Source of the DNA: Candidatus Zixiibacteriota bacterium
GTDB lineage: Bacteria; Zixibacteria; MSB-5A5; GN15; FEB-12
Reading direction: 5' to 3'
DNA length: 64,000 nucleotides
Assembly (NCBI GenBank): GCA_040752815.1
Contig: JBFMGC010000004.1
Location: 66,551 to 130,550 of the forward strand
The notes beneath the pieces were generated by a model. That model was not told the origin of the DNA. It did no database searches and worked only from the letters and a program-made list of their open reading frames with translations. Position 1 is the first letter of the stretch; every line of letters starts with the position of its first letter. Below are positions 52,911 to 62,873 of the stretch, piece by piece. Position numbers and translations under genes: made by a program.

Positions 52911-53396
52911 TCATCCGCCGTAACGAAGGCGCGTGGAAGTGCTTGTCAGGATCTCCGTGTCGCCGCTGAGTTCCGCCGCGAGAACCTCCCCGAAAAACGC
53001 CGTGTGATCCCCGCAGGGTACGCGCTTAACAATACGGCAATCGAGAAAACCGATCGCCCCCGGAATGATCGGGCAGCCCGTCTTGGGAGCTGGCGAGGTC
53101 GCGACATCTTTCAGCCTGTCATGACCCGCTTCCGCCGGACCGTAGAACGTCTTGGCGACTCCTTCGGCGCCTCGCCCGAGCAAATTGACCACGAAACCAT
53201 CCCGCTCGTTCAGAAGACGCGCCGACCGGTGCTGATTGTGAATCGCCACCACAATCATGGGCGGCTCACTCGACACTTGGGTCAGCCACGAGGCAGTAAA
53301 GGCATTGCCTGTCGGGCCGCTGCCCATTGATACGACATAGATACCATACTCCAGCTTCGCAAGCACTTTCCTGATGTCTCTTTCGACCGTCGCCAA
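52911..53396 (-). CDS. Flavin reductase-like FMN-binding protein
   Basis: 161 residues from a TTG start at 53396, chosen because GAAGGGAG precedes it and the family begins right before DIRKVLAKLEYGIYVV. An ATG seven codons upstream is the alternative. The flavin reductase-like split-barrel is shown by NAFTASWLTQVSSEPPMIVVAIHNQHRSARLL, FVVNLL, and the late GAIGFLDCRIVKRVPCGDHTAFFGEVLAAEL. Members bind FMN and reduce flavin or act as NAD(P)H:FMN oxidoreductases; the partner is unknown. Divergent from gyrA. Confidence 0.82.
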   Translation of the reverse strand: MATVERDIRKVLAKLEYGIYVVSMGSGPTGNAFTASWLTQVSSEPPMIVVAIHNQHRSARLLNERDGFVVNLLGRGAEGVAKTFYGPAEAGHDRLKDVATSPAPKTGCPIIPGAIGFLDCRIVKRVPCGDHTAFFGEVLAAELSGDTEILTSTSTRLRYGG

Positions 53397-53581
53397 TGTT
53401 CTCCCTTCGTAAAGCATGGTCCGCGTCTCAATAGACGTTATAACTGATACGGCAGTCCAGCTTACTGAATTTGCACCCAAAAGGACACAACTGGCGAATT
53501 CCCGTCGACAACCCATTCGGCCACCGTAACGCTAAGTACAACAATAAGTTAGGTTGTGCAGACGCACTGATTTTTTGTTGC

Positions 53582-53609
53582 TTTACACCCCTTGGTAAGG
53601 TACTATTAC
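53582..53609 (+). promoter_or_regulatory. Promoter of gyrA
   Basis: TTTACA (53582-53587), 16-base spacer, TATTAC (53604-53609). AAGGA lies eight bases before the gyrA ATG. Confidence 0.5.
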
Positions 53610-53655
53610 GAGGTCGACCAAGTCGGCTAAACTGTTAGGATTTAAGGACCTGCGC

Positions 53656-56085
53656 ATGAATCTGGACCGTCAACGCATCGAGACCATCTTCCTCGAAGAG
53701 GAGATGAAATCGTCGTATCTCGACTATTCCATGTCGGTGATCACCAACCGAGCTTTGCCGGATATTCGCGACGGTCTCAAGCCGTCGAACCGGCGCATCC
53801 TGGTGGCCATGAATGATCTCGGCCTGGCACCCGGCAAGCCGTTTCGCAAATGCGCCAAGATCTGCGGCGATACGTCCGGCAATTACCATCCGCATGGCGA
53901 GCAGGTGGTCTATCCGACGCTGGTGCGCATGGCGCAGGACTTCAATATGCGCTATCCGCTGGTCGACGGGCAGGGGAACTTTGGCTCGATCGACGGTGAC
54001 GAGGCGGCGGCGATGCGCTACACCGAGGCGCGTCTCACGCCCATTGCCATGGAGATGCTGGCCGATCTCGAAAAAGAGACGGTCGCGTTCATGGACAATT
54101 ACGACGGGACGATCAAAGAGCCGATGGTGCTGCCGGGGAAATTCCCGAATCTCATCTGCAATGGGACCACCGGTATAGCGGTCGGCATGGCGACCAGCAT
54201 CCCACCGCATAACCTCAGGGAGATAGCCAAAGCGATCGAACTTGTGATCGACGATCCCGAGTGCACCAACGAGGACCTGATTGAACTGGTGCCCGGACCT
54301 GATTTCCCGACCGGCGGCATTATTAACGGCCGCGAGGGAATCCGCCAGGCCTATCGCACCGGCAAGGGTCATATTGTCGTTCGCGCCAAAGCGGTGATCG
54401 AGCACATGCGCAGCGGGAAAGAGGCCATAGTTGTCACCGAGCTGCCGTTCCAGGTCAACAAGGCCAACCTGCTGGAGAAAATCGCCGACCTGGTTCGCGA
54501 CAAACGTCTAGACGGCATTTCGGATCTGCGCGACGAGTCCGACCGAGACGGAATGCGTATCGTAATCGAGCTCAAGCGCGATGCCCAGACCGACGTGGTG
54601 CTCAACCAGCTTTTCGCTCACACCACTATGCAGACGACATTTGGTGTGATCATGCTCGGACTCGATAAGGGGATTCCACGGGCGCTTTCCCTGCGCGAAC
54701 TGATTCAGGCCTGGGTTGATCACCGGCATGAAGTCGTCACGCGCCGGACGCAGTACCTTTTGCGCAAGGCCGAGGAGCGGGCGCACATTCTCGAGGGGTA
54801 CAAGATCGCGCTGGATAATATCGATGCGGTCATCCAACTGATCAAGAAATCCAAAGACACACCGACCGCCCGCGACGGCCTGATGAAGAAATTCAAGTTG
54901 AGTCAGATTCAGGCCGATGCCATTCTGGAAATGCGCCTGGCCCGGCTGACCGGCCTCGAACGGCAGAAAATCGAGGAGGAGTATCTCGATCTGATCAAGC
55001 GTATCGCCGAGTACAAGGCCATTCTCGAATCCAGGGCCCTGCGCATGCAGATCATCAAGGATGAAACGAAGGAGATGGTGACGAACTACGGCGACGAGCG
55101 CCGGACGGAAATCCAGGATGCCGCCGAGGAGCTGACAGTCGAAGATCTCATTGCCGAGGAGGAGATGGTCATTACCATTTCGCACCTCGGTTATGTCAAG
55201 CGGCTTTCGGTGTCGGCGTATCGTCGCCAGCAGCGGGGCGGACGGGGCGTCAAGGGCATTCAGACCAAGGAAGAGGACTTCGCCGAGCACATATTCATTG
55301 CCAGTACCCATGACTACATTCTGTTCTTCTCCGACCAGGGGCGCTGTTACTGGGTAAAAGTGCATGAAATTCCGACCGGCGGCCGTCTGACCAAGGGCAA
55401 GCCGATTGTGAATATGTGTGAGATGTCCAAAACCGAGCGGGTGGCCGGGTTTGTTCGCGTGCGCGAGTTCGCCGCCGACAAGTACGTGGTCATGGCCACC
55501 AGGCAGGGGGTGATCAAGAAGACTGCGCTCGACGCCTTCTCGCACCCGCGCAAGGCCGGGGTCGCGGCGATGACCATCAACGGCAGCGGCGACGAGCTGA
55601 TCGGTGCGGTGGTCACCGACGGTAACTTCGAGATCGTCCTCGCCACACGCAAAGGGATGGCGATTCGCTTCCCCGAAGACAAGGTAAGACCGATGGGTCG
55701 CACCGCCTACGGTGTCAAGGGGATTAATATCGAAAAGGGTGACTACGTTGTTGGTATGGTTGCCGTCCGGCGCGACAGCACACTGCTTGTGGTTACCGAG
55801 AACGGCTACGGCAAGCGGACATCGATTGAGGATTACCGGGTAACCAATCGCGGCGGCAAGGGTGTCATAAACGTAAAGGCTTCTGAGCGCAACGGCGAGG
55901 TGGTAGCGATAAAAGAGGTTCTTGATACCGACGAGTTGATTCTGATCACGCGCAACGGAATTGCCAATCGCCAGGCGGTGAGCCAGATCAAGGTCATCGG
56001 ACGTAATACTCAGGGCGTGCGTTTGATTCATTTGGATGAGGGTGACACTGTCACCGATGTCGCCGTGGTGGTACAGGAGGAGTAG
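53656..56085 (+). CDS. gyrA: DNA gyrase subunit A
   Basis: 809 residues. Breakage-reunion subunit of gyrase. Catalytic Y122 lies in [11 protein letters not shown]; numbering coincides with Escherichia coli. The C-terminal pinwheel begins near 510 and carries a GyrA-box-like QQRGGRG near residue 525 (consensus QRRGGRG), which favours gyrase over topoisomerase IV. Two points are unusual: the quinolone pocket reads [10 protein letters not shown], so positions 83 and 87 are Gln and Pro, where Ser and an acidic residue are usual, and LKPSNRR replaces LKPVHRR. gyrB is not adjacent. A second GyrA/ParC paralogue elsewhere in the genome cannot be excluded. Confidence 0.93.
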   Translation: MNLDRQRIETIFLEEEMKSSYLDYSMSVITNRALPDIRDGLKPSNRRILVAMNDLGLAPGKPFRKCAKICGDTSGNYHPHGEQVVYPTLVRMAQDFNMRYPLVDGQGNFGSIDGDEAAAMRYTEARLTPIAMEMLADLEKETVAFMDNYDGTIKEPMVLPGKFPNLICNGTTGIAVGMATSIPPHNLREIAKAIELVIDDPECTNEDLIELVPGPDFPTGGIINGREGIRQAYRTGKGHIVVRAKAVIEHMRSGKEAIVVTELPFQVNKANLLEKIADLVRDKRLDGISDLRDESDRDGMRIVIELKRDAQTDVVLNQLFAHTTMQTTFGVIMLGLDKGIPRALSLRELIQAWVDHRHEVVTRRTQYLLRKAEERAHILEGYKIALDNIDAVIQLIKKSKDTPTARDGLMKKFKLSQIQADAILEMRLARLTGLERQKIEEEYLDLIKRIAEYKAILESRALRMQIIKDETKEMVTNYGDERRTEIQDAAEELTVEDLIAEEEMVITISHLGYVKRLSVSAYRRQQRGGRGVKGIQTKEEDFAEHIFIASTHDYILFFSDQGRCYWVKVHEIPTGGRLTKGKPIVNMCEMSKTERVAGFVRVREFAADKYVVMATRQGVIKKTALDAFSHPRKAGVAAMTINGSGDELIGAVVTDGNFEIVLATRKGMAIRFPEDKVRPMGRTAYGVKGINIEKGDYVVGMVAVRRDSTLLVVTENGYGKRTSIEDYRVTNRGGKGVINVKASERNGEVVAIKEVLDTDELILITRNGIANRQAVSQIKVIGRNTQGVRLIHLDEGDTVTDVAVVVQEE

Positions 56086-56492
56086 GGCGGGTCTGCTTCA
56101 AACCTGCCTCGGTGGACCTTCCCTCGGAGTGACATCGTGCTGTCGGGCGACCCTGCCCGACAGATCCGGCGTTACAAATTCCTCTTCGGTGCCCCACCCT
56201 TTGGAGGCCGTCCCAAAGAACGCCGAAACAGTTGCGTCAGTTCTTGCCCCTTTTGCCTTGACCGTTAAACGAGGCAGAAGGGGCGTGAACTGACGCCCCT
56301 AACGCACGCTCGGTCAACGGCGTCAGGTCACACTTCGGGCCCGACCCGCGGAGCGAGTCGGGCCCGAAGCAAGACCTGATGCAAGAGATCGAGGTTTTGA
56401 GACACCCTCTTTGGAGTGGGTTGAGATAAGACAGGACAACGACCTCGTAGCGAACGAAGACGTCCACCACGCACAGCGGGATCGACCCGATC
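56086..56492. repeat. Intergenic stretch with four REP-like elements
   Basis: In order: CTGTCGGGC (56140-56148) / GCCCGACAG (56155-56163); the long hairpin with 25-base arms at 56234-56258 and 56272-56296 (22 of 25 paired); and TCGGGCCCGA-type palindromes around 56335-56370. GGGCGGGTCTGCTTCA at its left end recalls GGGCAGACTTGCTTCA at 58418. No gene seen. Confidence 0.7.
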
Positions 56493-57443
56493 ATGACCTA
56501 CACCGGTGAACTTGCCGCCCTCACAACCGCGCTCTGCTGGTCGTTTACGGCGCTGTTCTTTGCCGAGGCCGGCCGCCGGGTGGGCTCCTTTCGTGTAAAC
56601 TCCATTCGCTTACTTTTCGCCGTCGCGATTTACGCCATAGTTCTGCTCGTTTCTTCCGGGCGGCTGTTCCCGAGCGACCTGAACCGCACTCAGGTCTTCT
56701 ACCTGGCGCTCTCGGGCCTGCTCGGGCTCGTTATCGGCGACGGCTGCGGATTCAAGGCCCTCGTCATGATCGGCCCCCGCCTGCTGACACTTGTCACGGT
56801 CACGGCGCCGATCATGGCCGCGGCGATCGCGTGGGTATTCCTGGGAGAGCGCCTCCAACCGATTTCACTTCTCGGCATCGTTATCACAATCGCCGGTGTG
56901 ACCTGGGTGGTGATCGAACGGCGGTATCAGAACCACAATCAATTCAACCTCGCTCACGATCATCCCGATGCCGGCACCCTCGCTCGCGGCGTCACGCTTG
57001 GGCTGGTCGCCGCATTCGGGCAGGCGGCCGGACTGGTATTGTCAAAACACGCGATGCTCAATGCGGGGAGCATTTTGGACCCGCTGCCGGCGTCGTTCCT
57101 GCGCATGCTCACTTCGGCCGTAATGATATGGATCTACGCGGTTATTCGAGGCCGATTTGGCGAAACTCTCGGCGCACTGCGCGATCGCCCGGCCATGCTG
57201 TACTCGATCGGCGGCGCCGTGTGCGGGCCGTTTCTCGGCGTCTGGACTTCACTAATTGCGGTAGCTAAGATTCCGGCCGGCGTTGCGGCTACTCTCAACG
57301 CCACAACCCCGATTTGGATCATTCCCAACGTGATCGTTTTCTACAAAGAAAAAGTCTCGCTTCGTGCCTTCTTTGGCGCTATACTGGCCGTGGGTGGCGT
57401 AGCCGTCCTGTTCATGGCCGATGAAATACTTGGACTATTCTAA
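56493..57443 (+). CDS. EamA/DMT-family transporter
   Basis: 316 residues, about ten membrane helices in two EamA repeats (residues 5-140 and 165-310). The first repeat starts GELAALTTALCWSFTALFFAEAGRRVG; the second holds FLGVWTSLIAVAKIPAGVAATLNATTPIWIIP. Members export or import amino acids, nucleosides or other metabolites; the substrate cannot be told. The next gene starts 23 bases before this one ends, so the two are co-translated. Confidence 0.88.
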   Translation: MTYTGELAALTTALCWSFTALFFAEAGRRVGSFRVNSIRLLFAVAIYAIVLLVSSGRLFPSDLNRTQVFYLALSGLLGLVIGDGCGFKALVMIGPRLLTLVTVTAPIMAAAIAWVFLGERLQPISLLGIVITIAGVTWVVIERRYQNHNQFNLAHDHPDAGTLARGVTLGLVAAFGQAAGLVLSKHAMLNAGSILDPLPASFLRMLTSAVMIWIYAVIRGRFGETLGALRDRPAMLYSIGGAVCGPFLGVWTSLIAVAKIPAGVAATLNATTPIWIIPNVIVFYKEKVSLRAFFGAILAVGGVAVLFMADEILGLF

Positions 57444-58374
57444 ACTGGCGGGTTTTATCGCGAAGCACTACGCGGGCTCCGTCGATGAGCGGCGGGTTGG
57501 TCGTCTGCGCCAGTACGAGTCGGACTATGTCGACATCGTGCGGTTTTTCGGCCCCGATGGCGTCCGGCCGTCGGATGTTCGCCTCAACTTTCTCGCCGAA
57601 TCGTTTCGCATTGTTGATCCGACTATTCGCGAATTCGCCCAGCGGATCGCCTTCCAGATGCGCGCCGAGGGACGCATCTACAGCGGCCCGGCAGTGATGA
57701 AACTGGCTTCGGCAGACCTCGCTTCCGGTACTCCGCACCTGGTTGTTCAGCCGTGTGACTTCGGTCTTCAGGCCGGAACCTGCCTGGCCCTCGATCTCCC
57801 GGACAGGCGATTCCAGTCGGTGGGCGGGACGCTTCGTGACTATTATCGCCGGGGGTGCATCGTGCCGACAATTGACAACAATCCGCTGGCGATTTGTATT
57901 GGCGTGTGTGCGATGATGATTATCGACGAACGCGGCGATCGCTTCCTCCATCGGGTCGAGCGCTCATCGCGACTCGCTTCGCTGCAGAACACCCTCGGCC
58001 CCTCGGTGGCCGGCATGGTCGACTTTACCACGAGGTCCCAGAATCTATCCGATCTGATTGAGACTGCGGTGTCCATGGAAGTGGCCGAAGAGCTGCACCT
58101 GCACCGGGATGAATATGAAGTCGTGCCGCTTGCCTGGGCGATCGAGCTGTTCCGGGGGGAACGACCACAAATCTTTTGCCTCATTCGCACGCTTCTCGAC
58201 CGCGAGAACATCGGCGCGCGTCTGGACGCCATTCCGAGCAATGAGCGCGAATTCGCGTCGTATGCCTTTGTTCCCCTTTACGGAGGTTCCCTTCTCGATC
58301 GCAAGGACATCGATGCCCTCAATTTCGAAGCGCGGATGAACTACTATTTGGCGGAAGAACACTTGAATTTGTGA
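57421..58374 (+). CDS. Protein of unknown function, Nudix-like segment
   Basis: 317 soluble residues. I do not know the family. A central ETAVSMEVAEELHLHRDEYEV block resembles the second half of a Nudix box (RExxEE), with Ala and Met in unusual places, and a long N-terminal alpha/beta region (residues 1-120) precedes it. The overlap with the EamA transporter gene suggests a linked role, such as metabolising what is transported. The GC content and codon use are like the neighbours. Nudix assignment is tentative. Confidence 0.6.
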   Translation: MKYLDYSKLAGFIAKHYAGSVDERRVGRLRQYESDYVDIVRFFGPDGVRPSDVRLNFLAESFRIVDPTIREFAQRIAFQMRAEGRIYSGPAVMKLASADLASGTPHLVVQPCDFGLQAGTCLALDLPDRRFQSVGGTLRDYYRRGCIVPTIDNNPLAICIGVCAMMIIDERGDRFLHRVERSSRLASLQNTLGPSVAGMVDFTTRSQNLSDLIETAVSMEVAEELHLHRDEYEVVPLAWAIELFRGERPQIFCLIRTLLDRENIGARLDAIPSNEREFASYAFVPLYGGSLLDRKDIDALNFEARMNYYLAEEHLNL

Positions 58375-58881
58375 CAGCGCGGCAGGTCGCAATGGCACCA
58401 ATCAATAGTAAGTGCAGGGCAGACTTGCTTCACGCCTGCGACCTTCCGCTCGGCAGGCGTCAGATCTTCGTCGCGCCCCTCAGGGCGTGGCGTCCCGAGG
58501 CTTGTTGGCTCAATGATCGTTCCGGCCTATGCCAGAGCGAGAGGCTATGGATTCCCGATTCAGGGGACCGTTGAAAAAGCCCAACGCAGGGTCATTGTGA
58601 GTGGAGATGCGCCGAGTTCACGCGGCCGCATCGTAGCGCGGCAATCTCAACAGGTTATGCAGGTGCAGGTTGGGATTGCCACGTCCCGTCCGCGAAGCGC
58701 GGTCGGGACTCGCTGATGGCGGATCCGAGGGTTGGTCAACGCTCCATCGAGACTGGCATGACGGAGAGAAAGAGTAAGGTGGGAAAAGTGTTTACGGTGC
58801 CACCCCACCCGCAAGCGGGTGGGCCATCAGCGTGGTGGGCCACCGGGAGTAGCCCACCACGCTGTAGATGTACCCTTAGAG
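58375..58881. repeat. Intergenic stretch with four REP-like elements
   Basis: It contains GGCAATCTCAAC (58640-58651) / GTTGGGATTGCC (58669-58680), the perfect palindrome CCCACCCGCAAGCGGGTGGG (58805-58824), and GCGTGGTGGGC (58831-58841) / GCCCACCACGC (58853-58863). The GGGCAGACTTGCTTCA segment near 58418 matches one at 56094. No gene seen. Confidence 0.7.
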
Positions 58882-61800
58882 TTACAGGCAATCGGGCAAA
58901 ACGACCGACGGACCTGTAATGAACAGGTAGTCGATCAGAATCGTCACATCGCCGATTGTAATATCCTCGCAGGTCGCCCCGGCACCGCCAGACTGGTTAA
59001 TATCAGCCTCGGCGATACAGGTAATCACACCGCTACAGGTTCCAGTAATGAACTTGGCGTCGATCATTGTAGTCACGTCGCCAATGGTCGGCTCGTCTTC
59101 ACCGGAGTTATTGGCGTCGCCGACCCGGCCCACACAGCACGAGACCGGCGGCGTGCAAGCCGGCCGCAGATGGCCGAGCATCCAGGCCCTGGCCTTGTCG
59201 ATCGACACCGCCAGGTCTCCCGTAGTGCCGCTCAGCAGACTCACCAGGGCTGAGAACACGTAGACGGTGTCGTCAGGGCCAATGGTCAGCCCGTTCGCGA
59301 AGGTCATCAGCGTATATTGATCAGCCGATGACAGGTTCGGGAAATAACCGGTCTCTTGCATGAGATTGTAGATTTCCTCTGGTACGAACGTGCCGGTGGC
59401 GAAAATGTCGACAGAATTCAGACGCGTGTGCGCATTAGGCGGGGCCACGCTGGTGTCCACGCAACTGGTGCCGCCATAGGCTATACCGAGCAGCGCCTGG
59501 CCGCCGTATCGGGTGGTATTGTCCTGACAACCCGAGCCGATACCGCGAAGGAAAATGGCTCGGCTTGCGCTGAGGTCAACGCCAATGTTGTTGGCTGCCG
59601 AAGAAGTCGGCACGTCCCAATCAATCGCCTCGCCTATGGCCACGTTGGTATGAGTGGCACCGTCCCACGAGTATACTTTCAGCCGCTGGATGACAAAGTT
59701 ACAGGTATCGAACTCCTGCGGTGCGAAGTAGGCCTTCTCGATAGCTATTGCTGCGTCATTCGTAACGAACGTGCCGCTGTTGAAATACTCTGCATCACCA
59801 GTGTATACAGTCGGCTGCATCGGATTGCCGTTCGACGGCCGCAGGAAGCGGTTGTTCCCGTGCAGGTAGAAATCGAGCAAGTACTCGCTGCCGGTGAATC
59901 GGCCTATCACCGGCGTGCCGTCATAGGCATAGACCGACGCGCAGTCACCCTGGAACCAATAGTCTAGAGTTACCCCGGCTGTTCCCTGGCGGGCGAAATT
60001 CCCCTGGTCACTAACCACAAGCGCCACGCACGGAGAGTAAACCGAATCGAATACCGGAGGCATGGGTATTGCCTCGCAGGCATCACCTACTCCATCCAAA
60101 TCCGTGTCCGTCTGAGTCGGATTGTACACCGTGGGGCAATTATCCAGGGCACAGGTGGTCGCCGGATATCCGTCGTTGCCGAATCCGTCGCCGTCGGGGT
60201 CGACACAGTTGTCACAAATATCACCAATACCGTCGTTGTCCAGGTCGGCCTGGTTTGCATTCGGGACACTGGGGCAGTTATCACATAGGTTGCCGACACC
60301 GTCGCCGTCGCTGTCGGTGGCATCAGGGCATGGAACAACCGTCGAAAACATCGATCGGCCATGCGTACCGGCGACCAGTTTGCGCGTTTTGGCATCCATT
60401 ACCAGGTCGATCACCGCCGTGATCGGCATACCCGTCCCCAGCGGAGCCCACGAGGCACCGAGATCTTCAGTGACGTACACACCGACGTCGCTGGCTACGT
60501 ACAAGGTTTGATCCTCGTGAGGATCGAGGATGACATCGTTTAGCGGAGCATCGGGCAGGTTACTGCTGATATCGGTCCAGGTTGCGCCGTAGTTGGTAGT
60601 GCGATAGATGTGCGGAAGCTTGGACCCTTCGGCGACATACCCTGATATTGTAATGTAGCAGATTCCGGCGTCGGTGGGGTCCACGGTTAGCCGCGTTATC
60701 CACCGATCGGGTAGAGTTCCTCCGATATCGGTCCAACTGCCGCCACCGTTGATGGTGACAAACACTTCTCCACTCCGCGCACCCGCATACACAACATCCG
60801 GATCGCTTTTGGCCGAGGCGATAGCTGTTATATAGCGGCTTCCGGCCGTGAGGTCGGGACTGATGGGTGTCCAGTTCGCTGCACCATCGACCGTGCGATA
60901 AACCAGTTCTGTTCCGTAATAAAGAACCTGCGGATTGCTCTGGTCCATGTCGATTGGAGTGTTCCACCCGTGGGTTTCGGTTCCGCCCGGATCGATGCCG
61001 TTCTGCGCCCAGAAGAAACTAAATCCGCCGTCGGTCGACTTGAACAGATTTCCAAACTGCGACTCCGCGAATACGATATTGGAGTTCGTGTAGTCCACCA
61101 GGCAGTAGAAGCCGTCACCACCCAATATACGCTCCCAGTCACCCAGGTTACCTGTCAGCGTGCGCATCGTGCCGTTGTCCTGCGTGCCGCCGTAGATTTG
61201 CTCCGGGTTGTTGAAATCCATGGTGATGGCGTAGAACTGGGTATTGTCCATGTTGTAGTATGTGGTCCAACTGGAGGCTCCATCGTTGGAGTAGTTGACA
61301 CCACCGTCACAGCCGTCGTAGAGGACATCGGGGTCCGAAGGTGAGATGTACAGAGCGTGATGGTCTACGTGCGTGGTGCCGGTCACATCGAACCAGCTTG
61401 CACCAAAGTCCGTGCTCTTCCAGAGCGTGACACCAAGCGAGTAAACGATGTTGGGATTGCCCGGCGCCACCCTAACCTGACCAAAATACCAGCCGAAGCC
61501 GCCGTAAGTCCCCGCGATATCACCGTCATTAACCTGCGTCCAGTTGACGCCGAGGTCGCTGCTTCGATAGAGACCATACAAATTGTAATTGCTGCCGATT
61601 ATCAGCGCGTAACAGTAATTCGAACTCGGATCGATTGTCACCCCGATACGGCTGAAGTCATTGGGAGCAGGCAAGCCGCCGGTGCCGGAAATCATCGTAA
61701 ATGTCCCAGGATCGCCCTGGGCGGTGGAGCGGTAGATGGCGCTGGTGGGGCCGAACCCGAAAGGCCAAGTGGCTGCCAGCACCGTCCCGGTCGACGGGTG

Positions 61801-62601
61801 AAATGCTACATCGACACAGCCGGTGGAATTATCGACAAAAAGCACCTGCGTCCAGTTCGTACCGCCGTCCTCAGTTCGATACAACCCCCGATCAGGCCCG
61901 GCGCCGGCAAAGCGCGCACCCTGCACCGCAACAAAGACACGGTCGGAGTTGGTCGGATCGATTACTATCTTGCCTATTCTGGCTGTCGCCAGGGGAAGGA
62001 CATTGGTCCAGGTGGAACCGCCGTTGACACTCTTGTAAACGCCGTCGGCTTCATAGGAATCAATCGAGTTCGATGGTTCCCCCGGCCCGACCCACACAAC
62101 TTGAGGATTATTCGGGTCGACTGCGACCGCCCCGATGGAGTACGTGCCGTCCTCACCGAAAACGATATCCCAGGTCGCACCGAGATCGGTCGTTTTGTAC
62201 ACCCCCCCGGACGCGGAGCCGGCATAGAAGATATTAGGATCGGTCGGATCCACGTCCAGGGAGCTTATTCGGCCGGGGATGTTGGTCGGACCAGCGGTGG
62301 CCCAGACCACGGCATCCGCGCCCAGCGCGGCCTCCTGACGCCGTGCCAGGTACTTGGCCTCAGCCACAGCCTCGCGGTATTGTAGCTGGGGAATGCTGTC
62401 GTAAGGAAATGCGCGCTGTTCGAAGAAGTAATCCGACGGCTGCCTTTTGAGCCTCGGGGGCTTGTTAAAACGCTTGTGACGATAGTACTCGGCCTCCGAG
62501 GGATCCAGATCCCAGGGGGCCTTTTCGGTTATCGGCAGCATAAAGACAGCGGCCAGCGCGCCGGCGGCCACTACCAGAACCGGTCCGAACAGCTTTCTCA
62601 T
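58882..62601 (-). CDS. Large BNR/sortilin-like protein with dockerin-like tail
   Basis: 1239 residues. A signal segment ([19 protein letters not shown]) leads a long beta-propeller region at 95-760 made of BNR/VPS10-like repeats ([49 protein letters not shown]). Residues 775-860 are thrombospondin type 3 calcium repeats ([15 protein letters not shown]). A beta-rich region of unknown family follows, and the tail is the paired dockerin-like motif ([39 protein letters not shown]). GAGGTGA precedes the ATG. Probably a surface-displayed binding or hydrolytic protein; substrate unknown. Confidence 0.85.
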   Translation of the reverse strand: MRKLFGPVLVVAAGALAAVFMLPITEKAPWDLDPSEAEYYRHKRFNKPPRLKRQPSDYFFEQRAFPYDSIPQLQYREAVAEAKYLARRQEAALGADAVVWATAGPTNIPGRISSLDVDPTDPNIFYAGSASGGVYKTTDLGATWDIVFGEDGTYSIGAVAVDPNNPQVVWVGPGEPSNSIDSYEADGVYKSVNGGSTWTNVLPLATARIGKIVIDPTNSDRVFVAVQGARFAGAGPDRGLYRTEDGGTNWTQVLFVDNSTGCVDVAFHPSTGTVLAATWPFGFGPTSAIYRSTAQGDPGTFTMISGTGGLPAPNDFSRIGVTIDPSSNYCYALIIGSNYNLYGLYRSSDLGVNWTQVNDGDIAGTYGGFGWYFGQVRVAPGNPNIVYSLGVTLWKSTDFGASWFDVTGTTHVDHHALYISPSDPDVLYDGCDGGVNYSNDGASSWTTYYNMDNTQFYAITMDFNNPEQIYGGTQDNGTMRTLTGNLGDWERILGGDGFYCLVDYTNSNIVFAESQFGNLFKSTDGGFSFFWAQNGIDPGGTETHGWNTPIDMDQSNPQVLYYGTELVYRTVDGAANWTPISPDLTAGSRYITAIASAKSDPDVVYAGARSGEVFVTINGGGSWTDIGGTLPDRWITRLTVDPTDAGICYITISGYVAEGSKLPHIYRTTNYGATWTDISSNLPDAPLNDVILDPHEDQTLYVASDVGVYVTEDLGASWAPLGTGMPITAVIDLVMDAKTRKLVAGTHGRSMFSTVVPCPDATDSDGDGVGNLCDNCPSVPNANQADLDNDGIGDICDNCVDPDGDGFGNDGYPATTCALDNCPTVYNPTQTDTDLDGVGDACEAIPMPPVFDSVYSPCVALVVSDQGNFARQGTAGVTLDYWFQGDCASVYAYDGTPVIGRFTGSEYLLDFYLHGNNRFLRPSNGNPMQPTVYTGDAEYFNSGTFVTNDAAIAIEKAYFAPQEFDTCNFVIQRLKVYSWDGATHTNVAIGEAIDWDVPTSSAANNIGVDLSASRAIFLRGIGSGCQDNTTRYGGQALLGIAYGGTSCVDTSVAPPNAHTRLNSVDIFATGTFVPEEIYNLMQETGYFPNLSSADQYTLMTFANGLTIGPDDTVYVFSALVSLLSGTTGDLAVSIDKARAWMLGHLRPACTPPVSCCVGRVGDANNSGEDEPTIGDVTTMIDAKFITGTCSGVITCIAEADINQSGGAGATCEDITIGDVTILIDYLFITGPSVVLPDCL

Positions 62602-62720
62602 GGACTCACCTCAAGCTTTAATGAAAGTCCGGGGAGCCTGGACTTAACTTTAGTACGTAACCCGGGGTAGTTAAAGTTGGTCAGAAACGTGTGATGAAAG
62701 CGACCCGGTGTTTCTCAGCT

Positions 62721-62749
62721 ACTATAACAAAATGGGCCGGCTTGGTCAA
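62721..62749 (-). promoter_or_regulatory. Sigma-70-type promoter
   Basis: On the minus strand TTGACC (62744-62749), 17-base spacer, TATAGT (62721-62726). It gives a leader of about 110 bases before the 62601 gene. The remaining 62602-62873 gap is otherwise featureless. Confidence 0.6.
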
Positions 62750-62873
62750 GCGAAACCCGCATGCTCCCGGATCGAGCTTCCGCCGGCGCGTACTGACACC
62801 AGCCGTGCTTCCGTGGCGAGCAGACTAAGACGCGGATCGCTTTGCGATAATCTCGACTCGACAAGCGTGCGGG

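Noticed and set aside
54508-56031. 500-residue minus-strand frame inside gyrA
   Set aside because: Antisense shadow of a conserved gene; the His/Asp/Leu-rich composition is typical of reversed codons.
61357-62385. Plus-strand frame opposite the large BNR protein
   Set aside because: Signal peptide, repeats and promoter support the minus-strand gene only.
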